Shown: piece by piece, positions 1 to 8,552 of the stretch
Layout: each line of letters starts with the position of its first letter
Numbering within the stretch: position 1 is the stretch's first letter
Assembly: GCA_017649855.1 (NCBI GenBank)
Contig: JAGCGA010000012.1
Coordinates: 62,001-126,000 of the forward strand
Origin: Bacteroidales bacterium
GTDB taxonomy: Bacteria > Bacteroidota > Bacteroidia > Bacteroidales > WCHB1-69
Direction of reading: 5' to 3'
Length of the DNA: 64,000 bases
Translations under genes and position numbers: made by a program
The notes under the pieces: model-generated
Told to the model about the DNA's origin: nothing
The model's database searches: none
The model's input: only the letters and a program-made list of their open reading frames with translations

Positions 1-2
1 TC

Positions 3-422
3 TTTGGACTTGTTCTCATGCGGAAACCTCAGTATGAGGAGTGGCGCCGAAATGCAACCTCCAAGCAATATCGCCAACTCTGTAGCCATGAGATGATTCA
101 TCAGCGCCAAGCCGTCTCGCTGCACAACTCGTGGCTCTGCTATTATGTCAGATATGCCTACTATTACTTGAGAAACAGACCTCTCCGATATGGTCATATG
201 TTTGCCTATCTGGCCAACCCTTTTGAAATGGAAGCCTATCTCTTTGAAGCCGATACCTCATATGCTTCAAGGCCGCAAGATGGTGCCGATAATTGGAGAA
301 AACTGGCCTCCTATCCGCCGGCATGCTGGCACGCCTTGATGTCCGACAAGGGGCTAGCCACGAAAGCCGCACAAGCGGATTTTTTCACCAGAGTGGCCTC
401 TTTCATGGAAAATAAATGGTAA
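3..422 (+). CDS. HExIH-motif protein, 5' end outside window
   Basis: The reading frame is open to the window edge; the first ATG inside is at 18, but the in-frame residues before it suggest that the gene starts upstream. Visible features are SHEMIHQRQ (an HExxH motif, residues 24-28 counted from that ATG) and, about 45 residues later, FEMEAY, giving a second glutamate. This HExIHxRQ...FExEAY layout is recalled from small uncharacterised Bacteroidetes proteins and looks like a gluzincin-type metal site (two His and a distal Glu). The segment between is rich in Tyr and aromatic residues and may be membrane-associated. Metallopeptidase activity is an inference, not established. It converges on the TonB gene, with a hairpin between them. 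Confidence 0.6.
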   Translation, partial: FGLVLMRKPQYEEWRRNATSKQYRQLCSHEMIHQRQAVSLHNSWLCYYVRYAYYYLRNRPLRYGHMFAYLANPFEMEAYLFEADTSYASRPQDGADNWRKLASYPPACWHALMSDKGLATKAAQADFFTRVASFMENKW

Positions 423-426
423 AAAA

Positions 427-452
427 AAAGGATGACAGAAAAGTCATCCTTT
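427..452 (-). terminator. Rho-independent terminator of the TonB gene
   Basis: A perfect 10-bp inverted repeat (AAAGGATGAC / GTCATCCTTT) with a 6-nt loop. On the minus strand it is followed by a run of T (the A-run at 420-429 on plus), fitting termination of the TonB transcript; on plus it may act weakly for the convergent gene. Confidence 0.8.
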
Positions 453-472
453 GTCTTTCATTGGCACGCCTT

Positions 473-1162
473 TTACATGGAGAAACGTACCGGAACCTTG
501 AAGTAGCAACGGACTGCGCGTCCATTGTTCTTGGCCGGTTTCCACTTAGGCATGGCCATGATACCACGTACAGCCTCCTTGTCGCAGTCCGGGAACAATG
601 AGTTGACAACCTTGGCGTTGCTCACACGTCCGTCTTTCTCAACCACGAACTCGACCAATACGATACCTTGAATGTTGTTGTCACGAGCCAATTGAGGATA
701 TTGGATCTCATTGCGCAAGAACAAGTTCAAGGCTTCCATACCACCGGGGTACTCAGGCTGCTCGGCAGCAAAGTGCACAGGAGCTTCTTCTTCTTCCGGT
801 TGATCAACAATATCAACCTCCATGTCAGGTAAATCCTCAATAGATTCAGACTCGTCAAACTCAGCATCAAATGAGAAATCAACATCTACCTCAGTGGCAT
901 TATCAACCAGGTTGATGATGACCTCCTGTTGGGGAGCTGCTGCTGGTGGTGGGGGAGGAGGGGTTTGGTCAGTAGCAATAACATCTTCGTCAGAGACTTC
1001 GATGAAATCATCTTCCGGTGCAACGAAACCGGGAGCTTTGGTCTCGCTTGCAAACAATTCAAAGCCGGCATATACCAGACACAATACCGCTACTAAACCG
1101 ATGAGAATGAAGAGTGTTCTCTTATTCTCGAGGTTTCCTTTGTCTGTCTTTTTTGCTATCAT
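473..1162 (-). CDS. TonB family energy transducer
   Basis: A 229-residue inner-membrane-anchored periplasmic protein. A single N-terminal membrane segment lies at about residues 17-36 after a Lys-rich cytoplasmic stub. A Pro/Ala stretch (six prolines in a row near residue 70) and a strongly acidic linker follow. The C-terminal 90 residues are a TonB domain (EYPGGMEAL, YPQLARDN, GIVLVEFVVEKDGRVSNAKVV, ending VRFSM). TonB proteins pass proton-motive-force energy from ExbB/ExbD to outer-membrane receptors; no exbBD or receptor lies nearby, so its partner is unknown. The YPGG motif is typical of Bacteroidetes TonB paralogues. It has its own -7 box at 1207-1215 and a terminator downstream, so it is probably monocistronic. 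Confidence 0.93.
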   Translation of the reverse strand: MIAKKTDKGNLENKRTLFILIGLVAVLCLVYAGFELFASETKAPGFVAPEDDFIEVSDEDVIATDQTPPPPPPAAAPQQEVIINLVDNATEVDVDFSFDAEFDESESIEDLPDMEVDIVDQPEEEEAPVHFAAEQPEYPGGMEALNLFLRNEIQYPQLARDNNIQGIVLVEFVVEKDGRVSNAKVVNSLFPDCDKEAVRGIMAMPKWKPAKNNGRAVRCYFKVPVRFSM

Positions 1163-1206
1163 AGCAGGTGTATTTTAAAGGTGATACTTATTCATATAAC
1201 GACAGC

Positions 1207-1215
1207 GCAAAAATA
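1207..1215 (-). promoter_or_regulatory. -7 box for the TonB gene
   Basis: Minus-strand TATTTTTGC matches the Bacteroidetes -7 consensus TAnnTTTG; it lies about 45 nt before the ATG at 1162. No convincing -33 TTTG seen. Confidence 0.6.
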
Positions 1216-1254
1216 ATATTTTATTCTTTAAAAAAAAAGATGTATAAAAAATTT

Positions 1255-2319
1255 TTATGCATAGATGGCACCCCCGCAATTGTCCTGTTCCGATCCGGTG
1301 ACACTTTTGAGACAATTGTTTCTGTTACACAATCTTAGTAGACCCAAAAAAGCAAAAATCAAGGCTTCTTTGTATTGGATGACTTCAATGTCCGGAAGAA
1401 TGACTTGGGCGTTGGTGTGCTCCCGAAGACGTTCAATGAGGTAGCAATTGAGCGCTCCGCCGCCGGTTGTCAGCATCGTGGCAGCCTCATCCGGAACACT
1501 CCTGGCTATCATCATCGCAAGATGCTCGGTCAACGTCTGCAATAGATCCTCAGGCCTGTCTTCGGAAATGTGCTTTCCCAATATAGGGAGAAAGGTGCTT
1601 TCAAACCACTCCTTGCCCAAAGACTTGGGCGCTTGTTGTCTGTAATAGTCCAAATGGTTCAATTCCTCCAATAAGGAGGGTATGATTTGTCCCCTTCGGG
1701 CTAGCATCCCGTCTTGGTCATACTCCATCCCAACTGTTGAGGCTACTAAATTGAGCGCCATGTTGCAAGGAGCCACGTCAAACGATATGCGCTGTCCCGC
1801 TTTTCGGAAAGAGATATTCGAAAACCCTCCCAAGTTGAGGCAGGCGTCGTAATCGCCAAATAGCAATTCGTCACCGATTGGAACGAGAGGAGCCCCCTGA
1901 CCACCCAAGGCCACATCAGTGGTGCGGAAGTCGCAAACTGTCAGGATTCCCGTCCGCGCAGCAATAGAGGCACCGTGGCCAATCTGAGTGGTGAGGTGCA
2001 AGTCTGGACGGTGAAAGACCGTGTGACCATGAGAGGCGATGAACTGCGGATGCTCGCGCCCCTGCAACCAACGGTTGATACAGTCTCCGATATATTCCCC
2101 TAACCGGACATCCAACAAGGCATACTCAAAAGCCGACAACTCCATCGACGTACGCAACCGCTCTTTCCAGCTCTCCGAATACGGAATGGTGACCGCCTCC
2201 CGAATGGAATAGCTCCACTTGCCGTCCTCATTTTCCTGAAAGTCACACCATGCCAAGTCAAGGCCATCTAACGAGGTCCCGGACATGACACCAATACCAT
2301 TGTATGCCTTCTTCTCCAT
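1255..2319 (-). CDS. anmK: Anhydro-N-acetylmuramic acid kinase
   Basis: AnmK phosphorylates and opens 1,6-anhydro-MurNAc to MurNAc-6-phosphate in cytoplasmic peptidoglycan recycling. At 354 residues it is the normal family length. Signature motifs in order: GVMSGTSLDGLD at the N terminus (phosphate loop of the ASKHA fold), SHGHTVFHRP, DFRTTDVALGGQGAPLVP, NLGGFSNIS and TTGGGALN. It follows MurF by 2 bp on the same strand, so biosynthesis and recycling of muropeptides are co-transcribed here. No internal oddity seen; the C terminus has a Cys/Asn-rich tail that is probably unstructured. Confidence 0.95.
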   Translation of the reverse strand: MEKKAYNGIGVMSGTSLDGLDLAWCDFQENEDGKWSYSIREAVTIPYSESWKERLRTSMELSAFEYALLDVRLGEYIGDCINRWLQGREHPQFIASHGHTVFHRPDLHLTTQIGHGASIAARTGILTVCDFRTTDVALGGQGAPLVPIGDELLFGDYDACLNLGGFSNISFRKAGQRISFDVAPCNMALNLVASTVGMEYDQDGMLARRGQIIPSLLEELNHLDYYRQQAPKSLGKEWFESTFLPILGKHISEDRPEDLLQTLTEHLAMMIARSVPDEAATMLTTGGGALNCYLIERLREHTNAQVILPDIEVIQYKEALIFAFLGLLRLCNRNNCLKSVTGSEQDNCGGAIYA

Positions 2320-2321
2320 CG

Positions 2322-3566
2322 TTATAATAGTGACAATCGGTTCAAGTGCATGGCGTTAGAGCCCTTGACCAGTATCAGAGCGTGCTCAAGCGGTTCCTTT
2401 TCCAATGCTGCATTCAACTCTTCTACCGACAAAAAAGAATGTTCAGGATGATGTGCCGCAAAAGCCTTTCCTACATAATAAGCTTCCAGGTGAAAATCTT
2501 TGCATAGTTGGATGATATGCAGGTGCTCTGCACTGCTGATGGAGCCTAATTCCAACATGTCACCTAAGATGGCCACCTTGCGGGGCGCCTCTAACAGGGC
2601 AAGATTCCGAACGGCAGCCTCCATGCTGGTGGGGTTGGCATTGTAATAGTCTGAGATGATGGTGTTCCCCCGGATCTCATTGATTTGGGAACGATGGTTG
2701 GACGGAGTATAATGACTGAGCGCATGACAGATTTGTGCCTCCGAAACGCCAAAATACTGCCCGACAGCAGCTGCCCCTAAACAGTTGTAGATGTTGTAGC
2801 TGCCAGTAAGATGGGTGGTGACGGTATGATCGCCAAGACGGAACGACAGGCATGGCATCCTGGAGGTGATCAGCTGCTCTGCTTCCGCAGCATAATACAC
2901 GACCTGCTCATAGTCCAGATCCCGACGCAGGATTTGATCATTGACATTCACGAACAAAACACCATGATCCTCCATGACAGAACGATACAGCCCTTTCTTG
3001 GTGCGGATGATCTCTTCCTCAGAGCAGAAGCCTTCTATATGGGCCTTTCCAATGTTGGTGATAAGTCCGGCGCTGGGTCTGGCAATTCGGCATAAGTCAG
3101 CAATCTCGCCAGGATGGTTGGCACCCATTTCCACAATGGCAATCTCATCGTCCGGACGTATGGACAGCAAGGTCAACGGGACCCCGATGTGATTGTTGAA
3201 GTTGCCTTGGGTACACGCTGTACGGTATCTTTCAGACAAAACAGCTGCGGTCAACTCTTTGGTGGTCGTCTTCCCATTGGTCCCGGTGATGCCGATGACC
3301 GGTATAGTCAACTGTTGCCGATGATATGCAGCCAACTGCTGTAAGGTCTCTAAGACATCCTCCACAACCACACACTGCGCATTGCCTCGCAAGTCTGGTC
3401 GCTCTGTGACCACATACGCCGCCCCTTGTTGCAAGGCCTGCTCGGCAAACTCGTTGCCATCGAAACGTTCACCCTTCAGACAGAAAAAGAGACAGCCAGG
3501 GGTGATGTTCCTACTATCGGTGCAGACGACAGGATGTTTTACAAATATCTGGTATAATGCTTCCAT
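2322..3566 (-). CDS. murF: UDP-MurNAc-tripeptide--D-Ala-D-Ala ligase (stand-alone)
   Basis: MurF adds D-Ala-D-Ala to UDP-MurNAc-tripeptide, the last cytoplasmic ligation of peptidoglycan precursor synthesis. Motifs: CTDSRNITPG near residue 15, ATP loop GITGTNGKTTTKE (about residues 96-108), GNFNNHIGVPL, EMGANHPGEI, NIGKAHIEGF and DYYNANPTSM. All ATP- and Mg-site residues appear intact, unlike the divergent loop of the MurF domain in the MurF-Alr fusion at 38083-40539. At 414 residues it is slightly short for MurF. It lies 14 bp after the large barrel protein and 2 bp before anmK, so the three form one transcription unit. Confidence 0.93.
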   Translation of the reverse strand: MEALYQIFVKHPVVCTDSRNITPGCLFFCLKGERFDGNEFAEQALQQGAAYVVTERPDLRGNAQCVVVEDVLETLQQLAAYHRQQLTIPVIGITGTNGKTTTKELTAAVLSERYRTACTQGNFNNHIGVPLTLLSIRPDDEIAIVEMGANHPGEIADLCRIARPSAGLITNIGKAHIEGFCSEEEIIRTKKGLYRSVMEDHGVLFVNVNDQILRRDLDYEQVVYYAAEAEQLITSRMPCLSFRLGDHTVTTHLTGSYNIYNCLGAAAVGQYFGVSEAQICHALSHYTPSNHRSQINEIRGNTIISDYYNANPTSMEAAVRNLALLEAPRKVAILGDMLELGSISSAEHLHIIQLCKDFHLEAYYVGKAFAAHHPEHSFLSVEELNAALEKEPLEHALILVKGSNAMHLNRLSLL

Positions 3567-3580
3567 AAATAATGAAATGG

Positions 3581-6500
3581 TTAAAAATCGGTTCCAATAG
3601 AGAAAAGAAACATGCCTTTTTTGTTGGTGATGCGGAAGTCTTCAACGCCCCATGCGTAATCCAGTCGCAGGAAATAGCCGACAAGCGAGAAGCGAAGACC
3701 GACACCAAACCCTCCCACGAAAGGATCCACTTGTCGTTTGATCATCACCGAGATGGGGCCGTTGGTGATATAGCGAGTGTATAGGCAGTTCTCTTCTGAA
3801 TAGGGCGTCAGGCCGGTCCAAGCGGTTCCGATGTCTCCAAAAATGTTCAGCTGCATGGAGTTGAAAAGCTCTATGCCGACATAGTGTCCGGCAATCAGCT
3901 GCACAAAGGGAATCCGTAGTTCGCCGGAAAACAACACAAAGGAGGTGCCATTGCGAATGTTCTGTCGGAATCCCCGCATATTGGTGGCAAGCGTCTGATA
4001 TACATAGTTTTTCGACTGGTCCACCCAAATGTCACTGTTGAACTTGGCGTTGACCCAGTTGTCCACCCCGCCCATGAAATATACGAGTCGGGCCGAACCG
4101 ACGTTGGTGGAGGCGGCAGCACGGAAAGACAAGGTCATGTTTTTGTATAGCTGGAAGGATCTCCGGGCATCGATGCCGACGACCAGCAGATTCTGAGTCT
4201 GTCGCTCAGCCCGCTGGTCATATTCAGCGAAGATCTTAAGCTTTGTGCCTTTCCACAGGTTTGTGAACAGTTCCTTGGAAGAGTCGAAGACATACTCCAA
4301 CTTCGCCCCAGCCCATAGATGGTGCGTGGTGGGCTCCCGCAAGGAATTGTCACTCATCGATCCCACGACGTTGGTCTCATATCTTCCTTTTAAAGTCAGC
4401 CGGATACTGTTGCTCTTGTCAAAGGGGAACTTCAAGATGTAAAACAGACTGTTGGAGGTCTGTTTCAAAGCATAGTCGCTGGCATCCGCACTGATGGCTT
4501 GACGATAGAGGACGATCTGCCGGTCTAAACGCTTGGCGAGATTCTCGAAACTGAACATGAATTCGTTGTTCTGCAAGTTGAAGGAGAATCGGAAACCTGC
4601 CGAGATGCGGTAGTCTTCAAACAAATCATGAATGCCTAGCATGAAAAGGGCATTGACCCCCGTGTTGAGGTAGATGGGCGAAGTTCCTCCAGCAAACTGC
4701 TGATAGGAGGTGTTCAAAAAGGAGAAGTCTGCCTGCGTGATGACCTTGTTGATGGAGTATTGGACTCGATAGCCAGTACCGACAGGAATCTCCATCCGCT
4801 CCTTGGAGGTAGGGATGACGGTGTCAACTTCGTCCTTGTAGGTAGAGGAGGGATCCAAGTTGGATTCGTACACCGGGAAAAACCCATGCTGTGCCTTAAC
4901 CGCACCCTGATTGGCGTCTGACATCTTTCGCTGTTTGAGACTGTCGGCCGCAATATCCTCCTGTAGCATCTTCTGGTAGTAAGGGTTGGGTGTGACGGCC
5001 GGGGTGAATAACGGATTCAGCTTTCGGAAATAGATGCGCTCAGCCTTGTCCTTCAGAAGTATGTCCGACACGGTCTGCGTGGCAGGATCATAGGCATGGC
5101 TTGCTATGTTGTAAGCCCCATCGGTCAGCGACGAGCTCTTGGCAAAGTAGGCGTAATGAATGGCCGTGTCTATACGGCTGATGGTGCTGTCAAAAACAGC
5201 CATGTACCGATTCACAATGCCATCCTTGTTGCTTAAATAAAGGATCTCGTCACCACTCATCGGCATGACATCATATTCGTCTCCATAAGGGGTGTTGGTG
5301 GCCCGCATGACTTTCGGATCTTTCGTACTGTAATTGTACAGAAACAAATCGTAATGCTTTTGAGGTGTCGCCTCCATAAAGTCTTCCTTCAACTGGATGG
5401 AGTCGGTGGGCCGGTTCGAAGCGAAGACAATCTGCCGCGGATTGAGAAAGACAGGCCCGTAATCATCGTAAAAGTCGTTGGTCAGATTCTGAAAAGAGTG
5501 GGAGAGAAAACTGTATTGGTAGAGGTCCGACTGCCCATGCTGGAATCCGGAGAACAACATCGTCATCCCATCGTCTGAGTAAGACCAGGAGGTGATCTTC
5601 TCCACATCCACCAAGGAACGCTTTTCCCACTTGCCTGAAGCCAGGTTGTAGGGATAGTAGTAACAATGCCCCTTGGATTCTAGGGTGAGTCCCAGCCCCT
5701 CTCCGGAGGGATGCCAATTGATGATCGGATAGGTCAAGTCTGGGTTGTCCTCCGTTTTCTGATATCGCCGGAAGATACACTTCGCACGTTTCCGGTCACC
5801 GGTTTGCAGCCATACCCTGACTTGCCCCGCCTCATTCGTGACATATGCGTAGCCTTCTCCATGAGGCTGGAAACAGACATGCTGGTAGTGACGGCTGCTT
5901 TTTGGTCTCGCTATCAGCCCATCATCCGCTGGCAACCCCTTGTTCAGGTTCTGATGGTATAAGACGTAATAATACTTGTACCAATTGAGTAACAAGGTCC
6001 GATAGGGAATGCCAGTGGAGTAGTAAAAACTGCGTTCCACCATCTTGGTCGAACGCGTGTTGTGCAGAATGCGGGGAATGATCCGCTCCCCATACGTATC
6101 CACGATGAACTTCCAAAAGGAATGGCCCGCATAAGTGGCATCCACGGGCGAGAGGAACTCTATGTCTGCATAGCGGCGAGTCAGAATGCCATCCATGACA
6201 TGCGCGTCCACATCCGAGTTCCAATGCTCCCCAAAATAGGAAGACAAACCACTGTAAAACCAGGCCGGCACATTGATGAGATAGTCGGATGAGATGTTGG
6301 CACCCATAGAAACCCCATCCACCAGCCAATGGGCATACACATTCATCATGCCGCTTCGCAACATCCGGTCCAAATGCGCATGACTGCCGTCAAAGTATAG
6401 GTAAATCTTCGTCCCGGAGATGTTGGTCACACCCCCCTGGTTGTAGAAGTCCTCATCATCATAGGCGAAGTTGGATTCTCTGAAGTCAGCTTGCGTGTTG

Positions 6501-6883
6501 TACACAATCAACTGCAACTTCTTATGAGACGTGAAGTTGAGCAGATGCTCAATTTCCTCCATTACCTCGGGGACCTTGTAATAGACATATTGCGCCAATT
6601 CCCTTCCCGTAGGATAGTAATAGACATCATACTGCTCCGCCCTGAGATACTGCCAGTTGAAATTCTGATGCTGAACACGATTCTTGCCAAAAGTGATCTG
6701 GGAGCCATTGTAAAACTGAGCCCACCCTTTCAACGGGAAGCAGAAGTGTATCAAGCATAATAATGTGCTGATAAACAATGTCTTATATGTTTTTTTGAGC
6801 CCCAAATCGCGACAATCTTTAAATCGCTGCAAAACTACATAAAAAATGGAAGATTTGGGGCGCTTTCGACGGATATGCGACAA
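3581..6883 (-). CDS. Large outer-membrane protein: degenerate peptidase-like domain, propeller, barrel
   Basis: A 1,100-residue envelope protein. A hydrophobic signal segment ends near GWAQ (about residue 54). Residues about 65-330 resemble a peptidase-MA-like domain but show no HExxH (the helix reads RSGMMNVYAHWLVDG). Residues about 335-620 contain WD40/TolB-like repeats (WHPSGEG, SYSDDGMTM, FASNRPTDS, LYLSNKDG). The C-terminal 350 residues are strand-rich and end like Omp85/BamA barrels (GGFGVGLRFSL, FRLDYAWG, terminal Phe). I know no assigned function. The ATG at 6883 leaves an unusually long basic n-region and sits at a -7 box (6887-6895); a second box at 6829-6837 lies inside the frame. 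A TTG start at 6805 would give a normal signal peptide, so the true start is uncertain. It heads the murF-anmK operon. Confidence 0.75.
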   Translation of the reverse strand: MSHIRRKRPKSSIFYVVLQRFKDCRDLGLKKTYKTLFISTLLCLIHFCFPLKGWAQFYNGSQITFGKNRVQHQNFNWQYLRAEQYDVYYYPTGRELAQYVYYKVPEVMEEIEHLLNFTSHKKLQLIVYNTQADFRESNFAYDDEDFYNQGGVTNISGTKIYLYFDGSHAHLDRMLRSGMMNVYAHWLVDGVSMGANISSDYLINVPAWFYSGLSSYFGEHWNSDVDAHVMDGILTRRYADIEFLSPVDATYAGHSFWKFIVDTYGERIIPRILHNTRSTKMVERSFYYSTGIPYRTLLLNWYKYYYVLYHQNLNKGLPADDGLIARPKSSRHYQHVCFQPHGEGYAYVTNEAGQVRVWLQTGDRKRAKCIFRRYQKTEDNPDLTYPIINWHPSGEGLGLTLESKGHCYYYPYNLASGKWEKRSLVDVEKITSWSYSDDGMTMLFSGFQHGQSDLYQYSFLSHSFQNLTNDFYDDYGPVFLNPRQIVFASNRPTDSIQLKEDFMEATPQKHYDLFLYNYSTKDPKVMRATNTPYGDEYDVMPMSGDEILYLSNKDGIVNRYMAVFDSTISRIDTAIHYAYFAKSSSLTDGAYNIASHAYDPATQTVSDILLKDKAERIYFRKLNPLFTPAVTPNPYYQKMLQEDIAADSLKQRKMSDANQGAVKAQHGFFPVYESNLDPSSTYKDEVDTVIPTSKERMEIPVGTGYRVQYSINKVITQADFSFLNTSYQQFAGGTSPIYLNTGVNALFMLGIHDLFEDYRISAGFRFSFNLQNNEFMFSFENLAKRLDRQIVLYRQAISADASDYALKQTSNSLFYILKFPFDKSNSIRLTLKGRYETNVVGSMSDNSLREPTTHHLWAGAKLEYVFDSSKELFTNLWKGTKLKIFAEYDQRAERQTQNLLVVGIDARRSFQLYKNMTLSFRAAASTNVGSARLVYFMGGVDNWVNAKFNSDIWVDQSKNYVYQTLATNMRGFRQNIRNGTSFVLFSGELRIPFVQLIAGHYVGIELFNSMQLNIFGDIGTAWTGLTPYSEENCLYTRYITNGPISVMIKRQVDPFVGGFGVGLRFSLVGYFLRLDYAWGVEDFRITNKKGMFLFSIGTDF
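6829..6837 (-). promoter_or_regulatory. Candidate -7 box, barrel-protein operon (inner)
   Basis: Minus-strand TAGTTTTGC fits TAnnTTTG. It lies inside the longest reading frame; use would force a start at or below the TTG at 6805. Confidence 0.45.
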
Positions 6884-6886
6884 AAG

Positions 6887-6895
6887 GCAAAAATA
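6887..6895 (-). promoter_or_regulatory. Candidate -7 box, barrel-protein operon (outer)
   Basis: Minus-strand TATTTTTGC, the commonest form in this window. Its expected start point falls at about the ATG at 6883, so a transcript from here would be leaderless for that ATG or would start at the internal TTG. Confidence 0.5.
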
Positions 6896-6991
6896 TCCTT
6901 TAACTGCTTGATTTTTTTTGATATACCTTGATTTTCAACAATTAGTTGATAAATAATGGAGAAGTCAAAGCCCCTAAAAGGCTAAAAAATG

Positions 6992-7000
6992 TATTTTTGC
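6992..7000 (+). promoter_or_regulatory. -7 box for the PurF homologue
   Basis: TATTTTTGC, 45 nt before the ATG at 7045. Confidence 0.65.
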
Positions 7001-7044
7001 CAGCTGTTCACTAAATCATTAACCGTCTTTTAGTTTATAGCACC

Positions 7045-8451
7045 ATGGGAGGTTTTTTTGGCGTTGTCTCAAAAAAGAACTGTTCAACAGATTTGTTTTA
7101 TGGCATTGATTATCATTCACATCTTGGCACAAAAAGAGGTGGAATGGTAACCATCCAGAACAATGTCTTCTATCGTTCCATCCATAACATTGAAAATTCC
7201 TATTTCCGGACCAAGTTCGCCGATTCCATCGGAAAATTCAAAGGCCATATAGGCATTGGTGTGATTAGTGATACGGATGCCCAGCCTATCGTGGTCAATT
7301 CTCACCTTGGCCGGTTCGCTATCGTCACCGTGGCTAAAATCAACAATCTGGAAGAGCTGGAAAAGGAATGTCTGAATAACCATCAGCAGTTCACGGAGTT
7401 GAGCTCCGGCCGTACCAATCCCACGGAACTGATCGCGCTGATGATTTCCCAATGCGAGGATTTTGTTTCCGGTATCCAGAATGTCTATAAGAAGGTGAAA
7501 GGCTCCTGCTCCATGCTGATCCTCACCCAAGACGGGATTATTGCAGCCCGCGACTATCTCGGCCGCACCCCTATAGTGATAGGCAAGCGCTCTGACAGTT
7601 ATGCTTTGACTTTCGACACCCACAGTTTCTCCAACCTCGACTATGAGATTGAGCGCTTCTTGGGACCTGGGGAAATTGTGAAGGTCACGACAGGAGGCTG
7701 CACCCAGCTGCTTCCACCCAATGAGAAGATGCAGGTCTGCTCCTTCCTCTGGATTTATTATGGCTATCCCGCCTCTGAATACGAAGCAGTCAACGTTGAA
7801 AACAGTCGCTATCTGCTGGGCTATGAGATGGGCAAGGTGGATGATGTGGAGGCGGATTACGTGTCCGCTATCCCCGATTCCGGCATCGGTATGGCCTTGG
7901 GTTACTCTAATGGCAAAAGGATTCCCTACCGCCGTGGTATCGTGAAATACACCCCGACATGGTCCCGCAGTTTTATGCCGGTCAACCAAGAGATGCGGGA
8001 ACATGTGGCGAAGATGAAGCTGATACCCAACACCACCTTGCTGAAAGATCAACGGGTGGTCTTTTGCGATGACTCTATCGTGCGCGGCACCCAACTGCGT
8101 GACAATGTGCGCAAACTCTATGCCAGCGGTGCCAAGGAGGTCCACATCCGTATCAGCTGCCCGCCACTGGTCTTCGGCTGCCCCTACCTGAACTTTTCCG
8201 CCTCTAAGACAGAACTGGAACTGATTACCCGCCGCGTGATCGAGGAACTGGAGGGCAATAGCCATAAGAACTTGGACCGCTATATGGATTGTTCCACAAA
8301 GGAGTATGCCAAAATGGTGGAGATTATCCGCAAACATCTCGGTGTCGACACCTTGAAATTCAACAGCCTCGATGTGATTGCCAAATCCGTTGGCTTGCCA
8401 AAGGAGCGTATCTGCACCCACTGCTTCGACGGGTCCAGCTACGGAGAATAG
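7045..8451 (+). CDS. PurF homologue lacking the N-terminal catalytic cysteine
   Basis: Over its whole 468 residues this resembles glutamine PRPP amidotransferase: N-terminal Ntn-hydrolase-like domain (SHLGRFAIVTVAKI, SSGRTNPTELIAL, ARDYLGRTPIVIG) and C-terminal phosphoribosyltransferase domain with PRPP loop VVFCDDSIVRGTQ (338-350). Cys232, Cys379 (or 372), Cys457 and Cys460 (CTHC) sit where Bacillus-type PurF binds its 4Fe-4S cluster. Yet the protein starts MGGFFG, whereas PurF starts MCGIxG with the processed Cys as glutamine nucleophile, so glutaminase activity should be lost. I recall this Gly-Gly form from other Bacteroidetes, as a conserved paralogue rather than a mutant. It may use ammonia or have a different role. 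It has its own promoter and terminator. Confidence 0.85.
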   Translation: MGGFFGVVSKKNCSTDLFYGIDYHSHLGTKRGGMVTIQNNVFYRSIHNIENSYFRTKFADSIGKFKGHIGIGVISDTDAQPIVVNSHLGRFAIVTVAKINNLEELEKECLNNHQQFTELSSGRTNPTELIALMISQCEDFVSGIQNVYKKVKGSCSMLILTQDGIIAARDYLGRTPIVIGKRSDSYALTFDTHSFSNLDYEIERFLGPGEIVKVTTGGCTQLLPPNEKMQVCSFLWIYYGYPASEYEAVNVENSRYLLGYEMGKVDDVEADYVSAIPDSGIGMALGYSNGKRIPYRRGIVKYTPTWSRSFMPVNQEMREHVAKMKLIPNTTLLKDQRVVFCDDSIVRGTQLRDNVRKLYASGAKEVHIRISCPPLVFGCPYLNFSASKTELELITRRVIEELEGNSHKNLDRYMDCSTKEYAKMVEIIRKHLGVDTLKFNSLDVIAKSVGLPKERICTHCFDGSSYGE

Positions 8452-8462
8452 ACATGGAACGA

Positions 8463-8492
8463 AAGGAAAGACAGAACGGCTTTCCTTTTTTT
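8463..8492 (+). terminator. Terminator of the PurF homologue
   Basis: Stem AAGGAAAG (8463-8470) / CTTTCCTT (8480-8487), 9-nt loop, followed by T to 8492; begins 11 bp after the stop codon. Confidence 0.8.
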
Positions 8493-8520
8493 ATGTGTGG
8501 CAATTCTGATAAAAAAATTG

Positions 8521-8529
8521 TACGTTTGC
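8521..8529 (+). promoter_or_regulatory. -7 box for folA
   Basis: TACGTTTGC matches TAnnTTTG; TGTG at 8496-8499 with a 21-nt spacer is a possible -33 element. It lies just after the upstream terminator and 24 nt before the ATG at 8553. Confidence 0.65.
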
Positions 8530-8552
8530 CGTCTGATTCAAAACCTATACCT

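Noticed and set aside
7117..8421. A 434-residue minus-strand frame opposite the PurF homologue
   Set aside because: In register with the real gene, which carries clear family motifs; the antisense product has none.
8289..8552. An N-terminal extension of dihydrofolate reductase
   Set aside because: It would overlap the end of the PurF homologue, the terminator and the folA promoter; homology begins at 8553.
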